Notes under the pieces: generated by a model
The model's input: the letters and a program-made list of their open reading frames with translations, nothing else
Databases searched by the model: none
What the model was told of the DNA's origin: nothing
Position numbers and translations under genes: made by a program
Source: a bacterium
GTDB lineage: Bacteria; Cyanobacteriota; Vampirovibrionia; Gastranaerophilales; Gastranaerophilaceae
Assembly: GCA_017633675.1 (NCBI GenBank)
Contig: JAGBOW010000050.1
Location: 1 to 34,193, forward strand
Length of the DNA stretch: 34,193 bases
Reading direction: 5' to 3'
In this document: piece after piece, positions 31,733 to 34,193 of the stretch
Layout: each line of letters opens with the position of its first letter
How positions within the stretch are numbered: position 1 is the first letter of the stretch

Positions 31733-33955
31733 ATGGGAAGTCAAACAAAAAAATTATCAATAGCATTCTATTGGCACATGCATCAACCGGTTTATCAACT
31801 TTCGCCCGAAGGAGATTGTTTAATGCCATGGGTAAGACTGCATGCCGTCAAAGATTATCTTGATATGGTTATGTTTGTTGATAAATTCAAAAATCTCAGG
31901 CTTAATATTAATCTTGTTCCGGTTTTACTTGATGCCCTGATAGACTATGGCGAAAACGGTTTGCATGATATTCACTCACGTCTGACGGTTACTGATATTG
32001 ATGATTTGTCTGATGATGACAAAGAATTTATAATAACAAACTTTTTTGACGCTAATTATCATTCAATGATATTGCCGAATGATGAATATAACAGACTTTA
32101 TCAAAAATACCAATCATACGGCAATGATGATATAAATATGTTCTCCAATCAGGAATATTCGGACCTTATGGCATTATTCAATTTGGCATGGATAGATCCT
32201 GTTTTTAAAAATTCCGATAAAGATTTGAAAAAACTCGTCAAAAAGAAAAAAAATTACACGCTTGATGACAGAAAAAAGATAATAGAAATTCAACGTGAAA
32301 TTATAAGAAAAATTATTCCCACATACAAAAAATATATTAAAGAAGGAAAAATAGAAGTTACAACAAGTCCGTATTATCACCCGATTTTACCAATACTTTT
32401 AGATATAAAAAGCGCAAAAAAATCTTTTGACAGCGATTTGCCGGAAAATCTGAAAATGGAGCCTGATGCAAAAATTCAGACTCAAAGTGCCGTTAATAGG
32501 ATAGAAGAAATTTTTGGTGTCCGTCCTAAAGGTATATGGCCTTCGGAACAATGTATAAGCCCTGAAACATTGAATTTGTTTAAAGAATTAGGCATAAACT
32601 GGACTATTGCCGATGAAGGCATTTTATCAGAGTCTGTTAATTTTGAATTTGCAAGAGATTTCAGAGGATATATGGAAGATCCTTACCATCTTTTAAAAAC
32701 CTATAATTATGACGGTACAAATATAATTTTCAGAGATGGTTTAATTCCGAATTTAATAGGTTTTGAATACTTTAACCATTCCCCCGAAGATTCTGCAAAC
32801 GACCTTTATGACAGAATTAAAACTGCACAAGGAAAATTACTTTCATCACCTGATGAAAACCATCTTTTGACAATTGCAATGGACGGTGAAAATTGTTGGG
32901 AAAACTATAATTCGGACGGTTTTGAATTTTTAAATACACTGTATTCTTTAATCGAAAACGATTCTACTCTGGAAACCGTTTTGATAAGCGATTATGTGGA
33001 AAAAGACACTCAAAAGCCTTTGAATAAAATCAGTTCCGGCTCATGGGTTAACAGAAATTTTAAATTATGGATAGATGAACCTTTAAAAAATTTGGCCTGG
33101 ACTTATTTAAAACAGGTCAGAGATGATTTTTCAAATTTTGTTAAACAAAATCCCCTAAATCCAAATATTGAAAATGCCCGAAGGGAATTATTTATATGCG
33201 AAGGTTCGGATTGGTTCTGGTGGTACGGAGAACCTAATGATTCGGGCAGAGATAATATCTTTGACTACCTTTTCAGGGAACATTTAAAGAATATTTACAG
33301 GTATTTGGAAATTGAAATTCCTGATTATTTGGACACCCCGCTGTTATCTGCGATTTCAAAACCTTCCAGATACCCAAAAGGAGAGTTTACACCGTTATTG
33401 GACGGTGATGAAGATGATGACAGCTGGCTGAATGCAGGCTGTATAAAAATTCCCGACGGCCCTGTCTTAAAAGAAAATAAATTTTACGACAAAATTTGTT
33501 TCGGTTACGACAAAGATTACTTGTATCTGAGATTTTATATAAATGAATATATCGAACAGTCAAAAATATTCTCAAAACAGGTTAACCAAATGTACATTTA
33601 TATGCGAAACCGTGATATAAAACAGTCACTTTCACCAATTAGAATTATTCAGAAAACAGAAAGTATTTTACCGATAACGAAAGAAAAATTTCATAACGAA
33701 CTTCAGGTTTCAATTTATAATGGCGAAATAAATCTTGTAAGACTTGTAAAAGCCGTTCCGAACAATTTATGGACAATAGTTTCTTCAAAGAAAATAACTG
33801 CCGTTTTCAATAAATATGTTGATGTAAGCATTCCTTTTGATGAAATCTCAGTTGCACATGGAGATACTGTGGAATTTTTGTTTGTAAACGCAAACTTTGG
33901 TGTTACAAATTATTTACTTCCAAACGAAATGCTTTTGACTATTAAGAGGGTTTGA
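31733..33955 (+). CDS. Glycoside hydrolase family 57 alpha-glucanase
   Basis: 740 residues. The N-terminal GH57 barrel has FYWHMHQPVY (motif 1, HxHQP), GIWPSEQCISPETL with the likely nucleophile Glu, and AMDGENCWENY with the likely acid Asp. Residues about 540-740 form a beta-rich, DOMON-like C-terminal domain (YDKICFGYDKDYLYLRFYINEYI) of the kind that follows several GH57 enzymes. There is no signal peptide, so it probably acts on intracellular glycogen, as amylase, pullulanase-type or branching-related enzyme; the exact activity cannot be read. It fits with glgA at the other end of the window. Confidence 0.9.
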   Translation: MGSQTKKLSIAFYWHMHQPVYQLSPEGDCLMPWVRLHAVKDYLDMVMFVDKFKNLRLNINLVPVLLDALIDYGENGLHDIHSRLTVTDIDDLSDDDKEFIITNFFDANYHSMILPNDEYNRLYQKYQSYGNDDINMFSNQEYSDLMALFNLAWIDPVFKNSDKDLKKLVKKKKNYTLDDRKKIIEIQREIIRKIIPTYKKYIKEGKIEVTTSPYYHPILPILLDIKSAKKSFDSDLPENLKMEPDAKIQTQSAVNRIEEIFGVRPKGIWPSEQCISPETLNLFKELGINWTIADEGILSESVNFEFARDFRGYMEDPYHLLKTYNYDGTNIIFRDGLIPNLIGFEYFNHSPEDSANDLYDRIKTAQGKLLSSPDENHLLTIAMDGENCWENYNSDGFEFLNTLYSLIENDSTLETVLISDYVEKDTQKPLNKISSGSWVNRNFKLWIDEPLKNLAWTYLKQVRDDFSNFVKQNPLNPNIENARRELFICEGSDWFWWYGEPNDSGRDNIFDYLFREHLKNIYRYLEIEIPDYLDTPLLSAISKPSRYPKGEFTPLLDGDEDDDSWLNAGCIKIPDGPVLKENKFYDKICFGYDKDYLYLRFYINEYIEQSKIFSKQVNQMYIYMRNRDIKQSLSPIRIIQKTESILPITKEKFHNELQVSIYNGEINLVRLVKAVPNNLWTIVSSKKITAVFNKYVDVSIPFDEISVAHGDTVEFLFVNANFGVTNYLLPNEMLLTIKRV

Positions 33956-34068
33956 ATCAGAAGATTAGATGAGCAGAGGATTATAAGAATAGCTAATTAC
34001 GTTAAATGACTAATTTATCTATTCCTCTCTTAATTTTTCTTAACATTTCTCTTAAATTATTAAAGTTC

Positions 34069-34097
34069 TTGATTTCTTGTGCCGTAAATAATATTAC
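34069..34097 (+). promoter_or_regulatory. Possible promoter of a small RNA
   Basis: TTGATT (34069-34074), 17-nt spacer, TATTAC (34092-34097). It is moderate by sequence and supported mainly by the terminator about 65 nt downstream with no gene between. Confidence 0.35.
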
Positions 34098-34103
34098 AAG
34101 GAA

Positions 34104-34185
34104 ACAAAAATATACTCCTCATAAATTTTATTCCTCAAATTTTCCTCATAACTACTTTTAGAAACGAATGAAAGTTCGTTTTTTT
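34104..34185 (+). ncRNA. Candidate small RNA with three UCCUCA motifs
   Basis: About 80 nt from the predicted start to the terminator. Three TCCTCA motifs lie at 34116-34121, 34132-34137 and 34143-34148 in AT-rich, probably unpaired sequence; the first reads ATACTCCTCATAA. Such motifs can pair with Shine-Dalgarno sequences. The layout recalls cyanobacterial Yfr1, whose unpaired core is ACUCCUCACAC, but the match is partial. The rest of 33956-34103 shows no gene; a pyrimidine-rich stretch lies at 34017-34055. Confidence 0.4.
34162..34185 (+). terminator. Intrinsic terminator at the right end
   Basis: AAACGAA-TGAAAG-TTCGTTT followed by TTTT: a 7-bp stem with a 6-nt loop. It could end the candidate small RNA or the GH57 transcript, about 205 nt after the GH57 stop. 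Confidence 0.75.
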
Positions 34186-34193
34186 ATTGTAAA

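Overview
This is a low-GC, gene-dense bacterial chromosome segment. The content fits the non-photosynthetic sister group of Cyanobacteria (Melainabacteria/Vampirovibrionia, probably a gut Gastranaerophilales). The pointers are an LL-diaminopimelate aminotransferase lysine route, two prepilin-like proteins with a near-identical GFTLAEVLITLGVIGVV head, a 'half' transketolase, GH57/GlgA glycogen enzymes and an ftsE-ftsX-regulator operon. This assignment is inference; no rRNA or tRNA was found to anchor it.

Layout. 1-6344 (minus): a clipped gene, glycogen synthase (glgA), a 1162-residue zinc-ribbon/pseudo-cyclase/pseudo-ATPase/helical-repeat protein, and dapL. 6405-9830: ruvB (plus), a small HTH gene divergent from a prepilin-like gene, and a Pro/Gln-rich HEAT-repeat gene converging on the pilin through a shared terminator. 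10104-14445 (plus): transketolase C-terminal subunit, ftsE, ftsX, a frameshifted pseudo-response regulator, and an isochorismatase-family hydrolase. 14531-15685: a second HTH/prepilin-like pair. 15682-22055 (minus): ribF, aspS, UDP-glucuronate decarboxylase-like gene and clpB. 22180-22318 (plus): a candidate structured ncRNA. 22312-31235 (minus): BECR-type nuclease, holB, holA, SIS isomerase, gatB, folP, two unknown proteins, a radical SAM gene and a small zinc ribbon. 31392-33955 (plus): a small membrane protein and a GH57 glucanase, followed by a possible small RNA with three UCCUCA motifs before a terminator.

The most unusual content is repetitive. (1) Five intergenic elements (5068, 9948, 27221, 29927, 30941) have inverted arms built of 3-5 tandem heptamers of consensus DGTGARW around a hairpin core. 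(2) A second family is built of octamers (TATCGCCN x4, RRGCAGCY x3-4, TTCAACCN x4). It lies in frame inside ruvB and folP, and as a palindrome between the SIS gene and gatB. (3) A third, GC-rich family (CCTCGCCCC ... GGGAGAGGG ... variable stem ... AGGGG) lies in frame inside the isochorismatase gene and again just downstream of it. Several elements abut or supply stop codons. They recall the short tandemly repeated repetitive (STRR) sequences of cyanobacteria and the in-ORF palindromic elements of Rickettsia, but the sequences themselves are not ones I recognise.

Working together: GlgA and the GH57 enzyme point to alpha-glucan storage; dapL, the SIS gene and Uxs to envelope precursors; FtsEX to division; holA/holB/ruvB to replication and repair; and the HTH/prepilin modules to a repeated, locally controlled pseudopilin family. 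There is no gene-free stretch longer than 300 bases. The longest gaps (9831-10103, 22056-22311, 33956-34193) are described as features.
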